Shown: positions 22,567 through 34,282 of the stretch, piece by piece
How positions within the stretch are numbered: position 1 is the first letter of the stretch
How the letters are laid out: every line of letters starts with the position of its first letter
Made by a program: the position numbers and the translations under genes
Notes under the pieces: generated by a model
Seen by the model: the letters and a program-made list of their open reading frames with translations, nothing else
What the model was told of the DNA's origin: nothing
Database searches by the model: none
Assembly: GCA_903813345.2 (NCBI GenBank)
Contig: CAIIXF020000003.1
Location: forward strand, 25,929,248-25,993,247
Origin: Owenia fusiformis
Lineage: Eukaryota > Annelida > Polychaeta > Sabellida > Oweniidae
Direction: 5' to 3'
DNA: 64,000 nucleotides

Positions 22567-24285
22567 TTATTATTATTATTCTTTTTTCTTCCTCCTCACC
22601 AAATTTCTCGTCAACTATAACAGTTTACTTAATCCAACTTACATGGTTAACTAAAGACTGTACCCGGCTTTCTCGGAAATTAGGTCAAATTTTTATCTAG
22701 GTCAAAGGTCAAGAACTAGGTCAAATCTTACATTTTCAACATTCTTCATCATATCTTCGTCAATATTCTTCGTAACTCCTTCATCTTTTTTTCATCGTGT
22801 AGCTTAGAAAAAGGCGAATCAAAGATATGACATCAGAATTTTGATTACTCTTACGGATTTTGAGATATGGCGTCCGAAATGTAGGTCACGCCTAAACATG
22901 CTCCAAATCGAATGTGTGAGCTATGAAAAAGATGTAGAATTGTCTCAGGAATCCAAATCTGCAAACCAAATTTGGATCGGACTTCCGGTTCGGAAGTTAT
23001 GGCGTTTTGAAAGCTCAAAAATCGCTAAATTTGGTGCCTATGTTAAGTCAATGGGAAAAAAGACTTTTTCGAAGTGTAAAATACAGGATATAGACTGAGT
23101 ACAGCTTATCATAATGAATGCTTATAAAAGAAGGGGACCTCAAAAGCTACATAGCTTCAAATTTGGACACCAAAATGCCTTGGTCAAAATCTAGGTCAAA
23201 TTCATAGTTTTTCCTTATTTTTACGATTCTGACACTACACTTTAATAATTTAGTTCAAAATTTTGTATACAGGTTGCAAAGAATGTGCTAATAGTGTTAG
23301 CCTTTTGCCGTCAGAAAGTATTTTGACCCACTTTTGAGATATGGTGTCCGAAAAGTAGGTCAAAATAAAAAGTTCTCCAAATTCAACGTATGAGTGATGA
23401 ATTAAGGGTAGAATTTTCTCAGGAATCCGAATCTGCAAACCAAATTTCGATCCGACTTCCGGTTCGGAAGTAATGGCGTGTCCAAAAAGTAGGTCAAAAT
23501 AAAAAAATTCCAAATTTGACGTATGAGTTATGAATTAGGGGTAGAATTTTGTCAGCAATCCGAATCTGCAAACCAGATTTCGATCCGACTACCGGTTCGA
23601 AAGTTATGGCGTTTTGAAAGCTCAAAAATCGCTAAATTTGGTGCCCCATGTTATGTCAATGAGAAAAAGGATTTTTTGAAGTGTAAAATACCAGATATAG
23701 ACTGAGTACAGCTTAATATTCTGAAAGCCTATAAAAGGAGGGGACCTCGAAGGCTATCTAACTTTAAAATTTGGACGCAAAAATGCCTAGGTCAAAATCT
23801 AGGTCAAATTCATAGTTTTTCCTTATTTTTGCGATTCTGACATTACACTTTGATGATTTGCTTCCAAATTTTGTAGACAGGTAGCAAAGAGTGTGCTTAT
23901 AGTGTTAGCCTTTTGCCGTCAGAAAGTATTTTGCCCCACTTTTGAGATATGGTGTCCGAAATGTAGGTCAAAATAAAAAGTTCTCCCAATTTAATGTATG
24001 AGTTATGAATTAAGGGTAGGTTTTTCTCAGGAATCCGAATCTTTAAAGCAAATTTCAATCCAACTTCTGGTTACATAGTTATTGCAGTTTGAAGTCTCGA
24101 AAAGTCGATATGATGATTTCCCCATGTTAAGCCAATGGAGTCGAAGATAACATTCTTAAGAGTTGTCTAAATGTCTATATTCTAGCTGACTCAGCTTATT
24201 CTGAATGACTCAGCTTACAAGATTCTGGATGACTCAGCTTGAAATCTGGAGTCTTAAATTGAACTTGTTCAATTTACATGTCTAG
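22567..24285 (+). mobile_element. Helitron/Helentron-like non-autonomous element B
   Basis: It starts at the base after the CTAG of element A with TTATTATTATT and a pyrimidine-rich leader, then AAATTAGGTCAAATTTTTAT. It ends with TCTGGAGTC, hairpin AAATTGAAC-TT-GTTCAATTT (24256-24275), six bases, and CTAG (24282-24285). The internal block marker (GGAATCCGAATCTGCAAACC-like) falls at about 22950, 23425, 23554 and 24034. Confidence 0.55.
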
Positions 24286-26935
24286 TTATTATTCTCTCTT
24301 GTCACGTTTTCTCAGTAACTAGAAGACTTGGAGTAAATCTACTTACATGGTCAGTTAGGGTATGTGACCTAGTTTCTGGGAAATTAGGTCAAATTTTTAT
24401 CTAGGTCAAAGGTCAAAATCTAGGTCAAATTATCATTTTGTCAATTATCTTTGTCATTTTTCGATATTTTTTCAAAATTTTTTTTTCAACGTGTAGCCGA
24501 GAAAAAGACGATTCGACTGTGAGTAATCAATTTTTTGATTACTTTTACCGATTTTGAGATATTGCGTCCGGAAAGTAGGTCAAACGAAAAAGTTCTCCGA
24601 ATTCAACGTATGAGTTATGAAATAAGTGTAAAATTTCCTCAGGAATCCAAATCTGCAAACCAAATTTCAATCTGACTTCCGGTTCGGAAGCTATAGCGTT
24701 TTGAAATTGCTAAATTTGGTGCCCATGTAAAGCCAATGGGAAAAAAGACTTTTTCGAAGTGTAAAATACAAGATATAGACTGAGCACAGCTTAACATAAT
24801 GAATGTCCATAAAAGAAGGGGACCTCAAAAGCTACCTAGCTTCAAAATTTGGACACCAAAATGCCTAGGTCAAAATCTAGGTCAAATTCATAGTTTTTCC
24901 TTATTTTTGCGATTCTGGCACTACACTTTTAGGATTTGCTTCAAAATTTTGTATACAGGTAGCAAAGAGTGTGCTAATAGTGTTAGCCTTTTGCCGTCAG
25001 AAAGTATTTTGACCCACTTTTGAGATATGGTGTCCGTAAAGTAGGTCAAAATAAAAATTTCTCATAATTTAACTTATGAGTTATGAATTAAGGGTAGAAT
25101 TTTCTCAGGAATCCGAATCTGCAAACCAAATTTCAATCCGACTTTTCGTTGGGAAGTTATGGCGTTTTGAAAGCTCAAAAATCGCTAATTTTGGTGCCCC
25201 ATGTTATGTCAATGAGAAAAAAGATTTTTTTGAAGTGTAAAATACCAGATAAAGACTGAGTACAGCTTAAGATTCTGAAAGTCTATAAAAGAAGTGGACC
25301 TCGAAGGCTATCTAGCTTTAAAATTTGGACACCAAAATCCCTAGGTCAAAATCTAGGTCAAATACATAGTTTTTCCTTATTTTTGCGATTCTGGCACTAC
25401 ACTTTTAGGATTTGCTTCAAAATTTTGTATACAGGTAGCAAAGAGTGGGCTAATAGTGTTATCCTTTTGCCGTCAGAGAGTATTTTGACCCACTTTTGAG
25501 ATATGGTGTCCGAAATGTAGGTCAAAATAAAAAATTCTCCAAATTTTACATATGAGTTATGAATTAAAAGTAGAATTTTCTCAGGAATCCGAATCTGCAA
25601 ACCAAATTTCGATCAGACTACCGGTTCCAAAGTTATGGCGTGTCCGAAAAGTAGGTCAAAATAAAAATTCGCCAAATTTAACGTATGAGTTATGAATAAG
25701 GGGTAGAATTTTGTCAGGAATCCAAATCTTTAAATCAAATTTCGATTCGACTTCCGGTTTGAAAGTTATGGCGTTTTGAAATTTCGAGAAAAATCGATCT
25801 GATGTTATCCTGATAGAAAGTCAAGGAAAAAAGATTTTTTTGAAGTGTAAAATACGAGATATAGATTGAGTACAGCTTAAGATAATGAATTCCTATAAAA
25901 GAAGGGGACCTCAAAAGCTACCTAGTTTCAATATTTGGACACCAAAATGCCTAGGTCAAAATCTAGGTCAAATTCATAGTTTTTCCTTATTTTTGCGATT
26001 CTGGCACTACACTTTTAGGATTTGCTTCAAAATTTTGTATACAGGTAGCAAAGAGTGTGCTAATAGTGTTAGCCTTTTGCCGTCAGGAAGTATTTTGACC
26101 CACTTTTGAGATATGGTGTCCGTAAAGTAGGTCTAAATAAAAATTTCTCATAATTTAACTTATGAGTTATGAATTAAGGGTAGAATTTTCTCAGGAATCC
26201 GAATCTGCAAACCAAATTTCAATCCGACTTTTCGTTGGGAAGTTATGGCGTTTTGAAAGCTCAAAAATCGCTAATTTTGGTGCCCCATGTTATGTCAATG
26301 AGAAAAAAGATTTTTTTGAAGTGTATAATACCAGATAAAGACCGAGTACAGCTTAAGATTCTGAAAGTCTATAAAAGAAGGGGACCTCGAAGGCTATCTA
26401 TCTTTAAAATTTGGACACCAAAATCCCTAGGTCAAAATCTAGGTCAAATACATAGTTTTTCCTTATTTTTGCGATTCTGGCACTACACTTTTAGGATTTG
26501 CTTCAAAATTTTGTATACAGGTAGCAAAGAGTGGGCTAATAGTGTTAGCCTTTTGCCGTCAGAGAGTATTTTGACCCACTTTTGAGATATGGTGTCCGAA
26601 AAGTAGGTAAAATTAAAAATTCTCCAAATTTTACATATGAGTTATGAATTAAGAGTAGAATTTTCTCAGGAATCCGAATCTGCAAACCAGTTTTCGATCA
26701 AACTTCTGGTTAGATAGTTATAGCGGTTTGAAGTCTCGAAAAGTCGATATGATGATATCCCCATGTCATGCATATGGAGTCGAAGATAACATTCTTAAGA
26801 GTTGTCTAAATGTCTATATTCTAGCTGACTCAGCTTATAGTGAATGACTCAGCTTACAAGTAATTGGATGACTCAGCTTAAAACAAGTCTTAAATCTGGA
26901 GTCTTAAATTGAACTTGTTCAATTTACATGTCTAG
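24286..26935 (+). mobile_element. Helitron/Helentron-like non-autonomous element C
   Basis: It follows element B without a spacer and ends with the same hairpin (26906-26925) and CTAG (26932-26935). It is the longest unit: the block marker recurs at about 24643, 25109, 25589, 25720, 26196 and 26674, that is, four 466-480-bp steps and one 131-bp step. Unequal exchange among blocks would explain the extra length. The several conserved short open readings (such as those at 24799 and 25885) are the same repeat block read in the same frame. Confidence 0.55.
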
Positions 26936-28802
26936 TTATTATTCTAAACCAGTTTACTCAATAACCATAAGGTCTTCAGTAAAGTCAATCATTTGGTCAA
27001 TTTAGGTTCAGTATCTAGTTCCTCGGAAATTGGGTCAAATTTTTATCTAGGTCAAAGGTCAAGAACTAGGTCAAATCCAGTACTTTGTCACTTTTTTCGA
27101 TTTTCTCGGTCGTCCTTCAATATTTTCGATCCGGGTTTTTTTTCAATGTGTTCCTCATAAAAAAGTAGGAAACCTAGGGTCGATTTAGTTTTTTGATATC
27201 TCAAACCGATTTCGAGATATCAGTGTCCGAAAACGAGGTCCAAAAAAAAGTTCTTCGAATCAAATATCCAGGATATTAGTCTTATGGGAAATTTTCTCAG
27301 GATTCCGAATCTGAAAACCAAATTTGAATCAGACTTCCGGTTAGGAAGTTATGGCGTTTTGAAAGCTCAAAAATCGCTAGATTTGGTGCGCATGTTAAGT
27401 CAATGGGAAAAAAGATTTTTTTGAAGTGAAAAATACGAAATATAGACTGAGTTCAGCTAAATATAATGAAAGCTTTTAAAAGAATGGGACCTCAAAATCC
27501 ATCTAGCTTTAAAATTTGGACATCAAAATGCCTAGGTCAGAATCTAGGTCAAATTCAAAGTTTTTCCTTATTTTTGCGATTCTGACACTACAGATTAATT
27601 ATATTCTTCGAAATTTTGTATACATGTAGCCAAGAGTGTGCTAATAGTGTTAGCCTTTTGCCGTCAGAAAGTATTTTGCCCCACTTTTGAGATATGGTGT
27701 CCGAAAAGTAGGTCAAAATAAAAAATTCTCTAAATTAGACATTTGAGTTATGAATTAAGTATAGAATTTTATCGGGAATCCGAATCTGCAAACCAAATTT
27801 CAATCCGACTTCTGGTTCGGAAGTTATGACATTTTAAAAGCTCAAAAATCGCTAAATTTGGTCCCCCATGTTATGTCAATGGGAAAAAATATTTTTTTGA
27901 AGTGTAAAATACAAGATATAGACTAATTACAGCTTAAAATAATGAAAGCCTATGAAAGAAGGGAACCTCGAAGGCTACCTAATTTCAAAATTTGGACACC
28001 AAAATCCCTAGGTCAAAATCTAGGTCAAATTCATAGTTTATCCTTATTTTTGCGACTCTGACACTACACTTTAATTATATTCCTCGAAATTGTGTATACA
28101 TGTAGCCAAGAGTGTGCTAATAGCGTAAGCCTTTTGCCGTCAGAAAGTATTTTGACCCACTTTTGAGATATGGTGTCCGAAAAGTAGGTCAAAATAAAAA
28201 GTTCTCCAAATTTGACGTTTGAGTTATGAATTAAGAATAGAATTTTCCCAGAAAACCAAATCTGCTAACTAAATTTCGATTCGACTTCCGGTTCCGAAGT
28301 TATGGCGTGTCCGAAAAGTAGGTCAAAATAAAAATTCGCCAAATTTAACGTATGAGTTATGAATTAGGGGAAGAATTTTGTCAGGAATCCGAATCTGCAA
28401 ATCAAATTTCGATCCGACTTCCGGTTCGGAATTTATGGCGTTTTGAAATTTCAAGAAAAATCGATCTGATGGTATCCTGATAGAAAGTCAAGAGTAGAGA
28501 AGAAAATATTGAAAAATGCATCCATCCTTCCTTTCTGATCCTATCCTTCCCTTCCTATCTACCCTTGCTTCGTATCCTCTCCTTCCTATCCTTCCTATTC
28601 TATTCTATCCTTCTTTCCTATTCTATCCTATCGTTCCTTCCTATTCTATCGTATCCTTCCTTCCCTTTTCATCCATCCATCCATCCATCTTTTTCTGGAT
28701 GACTTAGCTTATTTGGATGACTCGGCTTATTCTGGATGACTCGGCTAAAAAAAGTCTAGATCTGGAGTCTGAAATTGAACTCGTTCAATTTCCAAAATCT
28801 AG
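26936..28802 (+). mobile_element. Helitron/Helentron-like non-autonomous element D
   Basis: It follows element C directly. The hairpin has one loop change and a longer stem (GAAATTGAAC-TC-GTTCAATTTC, 28771-28792), then CTAG at 28799-28802. The leader resembles element A more than B or C (GATTTTCTCGGTCGTCCTT in both), and the block marker falls at about 27302, 27778, 28254 and 28386. D is therefore a separate insertion, not a simple duplicate of C. Confidence 0.55.
28510..28692. repeat. Pyrimidine-rich (CCTTCCTATC)n tract
   Basis: A nearly pure C/T run with TTCCTATTCTATCC words lies inside element D and ends in (CATC)n. It is a simple repeat, not a gene. Confidence 0.8.
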
Positions 28803-29480
28803 TTATTCTAACAACTATGTTATAATGCTCTTTAGATAATTGGGTAACTTTTTGTCATCCTTGCTACCCTAGGGGATAAAAATTAGCTAATTGTTAAGAT
28901 TGGACTTAAAAAAAATGTGGCAGTGAGTATTAGCAAAATATTAACTTTCCCGCTCTTTTTAAACCAAAAGAAAAATGGCTGACAAAGAATGTTCAACTGT
29001 AAGAGATTTGGGTAATTTTATGATTTTATAATAATAGTATGAAAATGACCAATCAAATATAGATTCAGAAGTTACTGACATACTTGAACATTCTGCATGT
29101 CTACTTTGTGAGAGGTAAAATGTAAGTATTGCTGTTTTATTCCAGTTTAGATGGGCAAATCTTCTTTTCTTTCTGAATTTATAAAGGCTAAATTTTAATT
29201 CTATTCATACAGTCAAAGTGGTCAAGCATAAATGTGTTGTGTATGACTAATTGTACCATGCAGTAAAAATATAAGGTATTTTATAAAGATTATGAAGATA
29301 AATACTGCTGGAGGCCTAGAGGGTCCTTCAATAACTGTGAGCCTTCTTGCCTTCAGGACAATTCTGATCGATGGGTTAAATTACCAGTGATGTCCCATAA
29401 TAATTGCTTATATCATCTTACATACCCAGGGCCAACCTAAAATGAACAATTTGCTTGAGATTTCCAAAAATTGTGGTACT
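28803..29480. other. No gene seen
   Basis: This is AT-rich DNA after the array. I see no exon, RNA or repeat I can support. Confidence 0.4.
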
Positions 29481-30751
29481 CCCAATTGAAAAAAGCCTAT
29501 GGAAAATCATCTCCAATTATCACCTAACTTACTATTGATAGTTAGTTGAAAGTTAGGTGTAAAAATTCACATGCAAATGAGCTAATTATCAACTTAATTA
29601 ACGCTTAATTTGCAACTTAATTAACGATTAACTACCATCAATATGCAAATGAGCTATTTACGTAAATTAGTTGAAAGTTAGTTGTAAGTTTGATGTAAGT
29701 TAATCTCTAATTATCACCTAACTTACTATTGATAATTAGTTGAAAGTTAGGTTTAAGTCAGATTTGTGACATCTCAAAAATGACTCGCTTCTTTTTTGCT
29801 TCTCTTCACTCGGAGATTTTTGCTTCATTTTGAACTATTTTGTGACGGAATATTCATCTTAATTAGGATCTTTCAGAACAGACAACATTGAACTTGAACT
29901 ATTGAAATTTCACAGCAACAGGAGTCCCCCTCTTTTTAAAGCTATTCTATTTTGCAAATTTTTAAGATTCATGAAAAGCATGTGAAAACATCATTATTGC
30001 CATCAACAACTAAAATCAGAACACAAACATTAGACTATAATGTTACATAATAAGGACGTAACAGATATAATCAAAAAGATGTTTTGAAATGTCTTTGATC
30101 TAACAATCATTATTTAGTAGAGCACATTTGGATTACTTGTGAAATATAAGTAACCCATGTTAGTACCTAAATTGCATTCTAGGATTAATATTATATGATC
30201 TGATTCAATAAGATTTTTAAATTCATAAACATTTCAGACAGAAGTGTGAATAAGATTTAACATACATTGTATTCATGTTCTACATACCCTTATAATAATG
30301 TTGACCAAATTTCATGGTAGTATACGCACCATTCACGTTGTAATTCTCAATTTTATGAGAGAAATATCTCTCACATGTTTTCTTTTTCCACCATCTTGAA
30401 ATTAAATTTAGGGGGTTTGTATTTCTAAATCATGGGCCTAATTTACGACTAATTATCATTATAATCATCCTATATGTTAACTATCAACCAATAATCTACT
30501 TCAGAACAAAACGTTTTAATTTACCACTTACTATCACCCTCAAACATTTCATATCTTAATTATCAACTAAAAATCATAAATCAGCATTATTGTAAGTTAA
30601 TTTACGTTGAACTTGCTACTGATAATTAGGCCATAATTATCATTGATTTAATTAACGCTTAACTTTAATTCCAATTGCCAGCAGAATTGTTGATAATTAG
30701 TTGTAAATTAGTTGGTAATAAGTTGGTAATTAGTTTTATTTTTCAATTGGG
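29481..30751. mobile_element. Foldback MITE with CCCAATTGAAAAA ends
   Basis: The left terminus CCCAATTGAAAAAAGCC is mirrored by TTTTTCAATTGGG at the right end. Subterminal regions on both sides are filled with AACTTAATTAACGCTTAA, GATAATTAGTTG and TTATCACCTAACTTAC words and their complements. A central part (about 29800-30430) is unlike the ends. There is no transposase motif. The target-site duplication is unclear. Confidence 0.65.
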
Positions 30752-30754
30752 CTT

Positions 30755-31025
30755 TTACGGGAGATTTTTACAAAATCTGGAAGTTTTTTAAAAAATTGTT
30801 AGTTTTCGCCGTAGATTTTAAAAAATCGGGAGATTTTGAGGTGAAATAACTGGAGTTTTTACGGTAGATTTGAAATAAACCGGTACTTTTTTTTATAAAA
30901 GCGGATTATCTCCAGTTTTTTTTCTAATAAACGCAATAGTTTTTGCGGTAAATTCTGCAAAAAGTGGTACTTTTGTGGGAGATTTTTGACAAAATCTGTA
31001 TAGTTTTTGCAAGAGAATTTGCCAT
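30755..31025. repeat. Degenerate repeat of about 40 bp (GTTTTTGCGGTAGATTT)
   Basis: Irregular units combine a GTTTTTGCGGTAGATTTT-like word with AAAATCTGGTAC. The unit is ancient and variable, and the minus-strand reading at 31068-30859 is a by-product. Confidence 0.5.
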
Positions 31026-31187
31026 GAATTAATTTATACGCTTTGCATGGCCAGATTTGAATATTCACGCGAATTACATATACGTCACATATTTACTTCG
31101 AATTTGTGTGTCCCTACCCATTTTGTAGACCATAATGCATCTTGGGTAAGAGTAATGCAACAAATAGGTTTTAAATAGCTAATAATT

Positions 31188-31523
31188 AGGTAATACTCTG
31201 TTAATTCTTAGCTAACGAATACCTAAAAAATTTATCATGCAAATTAGAGAATATTACCACAATAAATATGTACAATATTTAGGTAATATTCTGTTAACAT
31301 ATAGCTTATTATTGGAAGATAATAAATACATGATTATTAGATTTCTAATTTTACCTTATTGTTACAATGTAATTTTCATTTGATAATCAGTCAATATTCT
31401 ACATGAGCGTTGAATGTTAACAATACCTTATTATTAACACCTATTTATTAACGTAATTCTCTCTAATTTGCATGATAAATTTTTTAGGTATTTGTTAGCT
31501 AAGAATTAATAGAGTATTACCTA
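31188..31523. mobile_element. Foldback MITE with about 70-bp arms
   Basis: The left arm AGGTAATACTCTGTTAATTC...AAAAAATTTATCATGCAAATT is mirrored by AATTTGCATGATAAATTTTTT...AATAGAGTATTACCT at the right. The loop is AT-rich and non-coding. Confidence 0.7.
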
Positions 31524-33489
31524 TTTATTGTCAATATTTTCCCATTGACTTTTTTCACTTGGGGGGCCATATCTAGGCTATGGGGTGCCCATTTATTGTC
31601 TGTTGTACTGCTGATAATCATGGTCATTATTTGAAGTGGTCCCAAAGCCATTATCTGTGCATCATTTGGTGTTTGGGGTATGGTTCTGTCTTGTTGGAAC
31701 CACTGCTGTTGCCTTTCAACTTCCCTTTGCTGTTGCCTTTCAACTTCCCTTTCAACTTCCTAACGCTGCTCCACCTAACTCAACCATTGGAAACATATAT
31801 TGACTCTGTGTCACCACCAATGAACCAATTTGTATGAAACTCATACAGTGTCAAGCAAATCTCGTGTTAAAGTTTGAGCATCCAACTCCTCTTATTATAA
31901 AATCTAGAGCCAACGGTAAGAAACTTTTTGATCGACCCTTGTACAATCAGAAATGAAGCCCGTAGACTTAACAGTAAAGAATGCAAAGTGTAAAATGCTA
32001 CCAAAAAATATCGCGAAACGAGGAGTCTCGATTTTCGTTATTAGGGGAAGTCGTCCTATCATCGCACGGGTACTCAGGGAAACTACTGACGATTTCAAAT
32101 ATGATAATTTAAACTCACTTTGCAGTCAATATGGTACAACGAAAATGGGACTTCTGCGCATGTTAAAATTTTTCGTCAAAACTCAACTTTTGTTCAAGTT
32201 GATACGATTGTCTTTCGAACTAGAGACTTACCTCATTCGAAAGATCATAAAAGACTTTATCTATACTGAAAATCTTAGATCCAAACATAGTAGAATACGC
32301 CGTCAGTCCGCATTTGATTTTTTGAAGTGAGTTTCGTAGATCGTCAGATTTCTCCGACTGATATCGGGTTACCTCAAACTGGTTCGTTTATAAATACGAA
32401 TTTGTTTACCGTTGTAAGGCGCATGCGCAAAATTGATTTATAAACCTTATTGGTTGATGGTTTTTCTCCTGCGCATGCGTGAAGTCTGATGAACACTTAT
32501 GACGAAGACCGGAGCAAACATTACTAGCTCTTGAACGAAATTCCAAGATTCAGGTCATTTCGCCGTGTTTGCTAAGCGTGTATACGTCAATGACAAGCTG
32601 TTTTGAGTAGATCGGGTACCTGTTTTAGACACAACATTGATTTAGCTTGACATTGATGTGCACATTGGCACTTTTGAGCATGTTAATACAAGTTTTTACA
32701 CTCTTAGCACGAGACGGGTTTTCGAAAAATCTGTTATCTGATTCACTCGATTATCGTATGGATATGTATTTCTGCTGACATTTCAACACCACATCACATA
32801 GAATTACGATGCAGAATGATAATAAAACACAAAACAACTACTAAATTCCACTTGTTATTTCACAGGAGGTAAAAATGCAAACTGCCTAGATTCTTTGTAA
32901 GGGTCGTCAGACATCGGATTGGCCGCCATATTTGAAATGAAAATATCACTAAATAAAGGTCTGCGCATGCCTCAACATTTCGACTGTTTGAGAATATGAG
33001 ACGAAAGATCAACCTTTCTTGTCAAGTTTAGCTGTGTTTTCACTTTTCTTTTCTCCGAACGCTCACACTTTGAGACCCCTTAGACTTATATGTGTGGTCG
33101 TCCTATCATCGCACGCCTCGTCCTAATTATCGCACGAATCGTCTTTATTGTCTCACGGTTGTGTTTCGATTGCTATTTGAGGCTATTTCGTACATTTCAT
33201 TGTTTGAAATGAAGATTTAACGATAAAAATTGGGTGTATTCATCTTATTATCTATATTGTATATGTTTCCATGGGGTCTTTGAAGCTCCCAAGTACGAGG
33301 GCCGATTTATATTAGTCTGTTAGTAGACAAATTACTTACCAAAATATATTGTTTTAACATTTGTCAAGAGACATCACGTGTAATAACAATGTTATTATAA
33401 AGTCTATGTGAAACCCGACTTAGTCTGTTTAATCTGATGGATTGATAACTGTGAGTTAACAAAATGACTGTATATTCATTGTGATAATC
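31524..33489. other. No supported gene; NRF1-type sites and a 20-bp direct repeat
   Basis: The 125-residue + strand reading at 31953-32330 is basic but has no known motif or splice context. The word GTCGTCCTATCATCGCACG occurs near 32048 and 33096 in the same orientation, and a relative (CGTCCTAATTATCGCACG) follows the second copy. An unrecognised mobile element may cover part of this span. Confidence 0.35.
32419..32480. promoter_or_regulatory. Two NRF1-type palindromes flanking a CCAAT box
   Basis: GCGCATGCGC (32419-32428) and TGCGCATGCGT (32470-32480) match the palindromic NRF1 consensus, and an inverted CCAAT box (ATTGG, 32449-32453) lies between them. A third, weaker TGCGCATGC site is near 32962. 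Paired NRF1 and CCAAT elements are typical of TATA-less housekeeping promoters. I see no exon either side that such a promoter would drive, so function is only inferred. Confidence 0.3.
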
Positions 33490-34268
33490 TATGAGGGTAC
33501 ATCTCCCACTGAGAAGGTAATTAATATAAAACAAGGTTCATCTCCCAGAAGGTAACATATCCATTGTGAAATTATCATAAACCAAGGTTCATCTCCCAGC
33601 AGGTAACGCATTCATTGTGACATTATTATAAACCAAGGTTCATCTCCCAGAAGGTTACATATCCATTGTGAAATTATTATAAATCGAGGTTCATCTCCCA
33701 GAAGGTAACGCATCCATTGTGAAATTATTATAAATCAAGGTTCATCTCCCAGCAGGTAACGCATCCATTGTGACATTATCATAAACCAAGGTTCATCTCC
33801 CAGAAGGTTACATATCCATTGTGAAATTATTATAAATCGAGGTTCATCTCCCAGAAGGTAACGCATCCATTGTGAAATTATTATAAATCAAGGTTCATCT
33901 CCCAGCAGGTAACACATTCATTGTGACATTATTATAAACCAAGGTTCGTCTCCCAGAAGGTTACATATCCATTGTGAAATTATTATAAATCAAGGTTCAT
34001 CTCCCAGCAGGTAACGCATCCATTGTGACATTATCATAAACCAAGGTTCATCTCCCAGAAGGTTACATATCCATTGTGAAATTATTATAAATCGAGGTTC
34101 ATCTCCCAGAAGGTAACGCATCCATTGTGAAATTATTATAAATCAAGGTTCATCTCCCAGCAGGTAACGCATCCATTGTGACATTATTTTAAACCAAGGT
34201 TCATCTCCCAGAAGGTTACATATCCATTGTGAAATTATTATAAATCGAGGTTCATCTCCCAGAAGGTA
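33490..34268. repeat. 51-bp minisatellite with 153-bp higher-order period
   Basis: About 15 units with the word TTCATCTCCCAG recur every 51 bp (TCTCCC at 33541, 33592, 33643, 33694 and on to 34255). Three unit types alternate: GCAGGTAACGCATCC with GACATTAT and AAACC; GAAGGTTACATATCC with AAATCGA; and GAAGGTAACGCATCC with AAATCAA. They make a 153-bp higher-order repeat that drops one unit near 34000. The array ends about 15 bp before the transposase stop codon on the other strand. Confidence 0.9.
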
Positions 34269-34282
34269 TTACCAAGTGTATT

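Noticed and set aside
22841-26585. Recurrent 60-116-residue readings with similar sequences
   Set aside because: They are one repeat block of the Helitron-like array read in the same frame; no known domain, and interrupted in other copies.
31953-32330. A 125-residue basic protein
   Set aside because: No known motif, no splice or promoter context on the correct side, and composition like the surrounding DNA.
33490-34268. Possible CRISPR-like array
   Set aside because: Units are contiguous with no unique spacers, and the genome is eukaryotic; it is a minisatellite.
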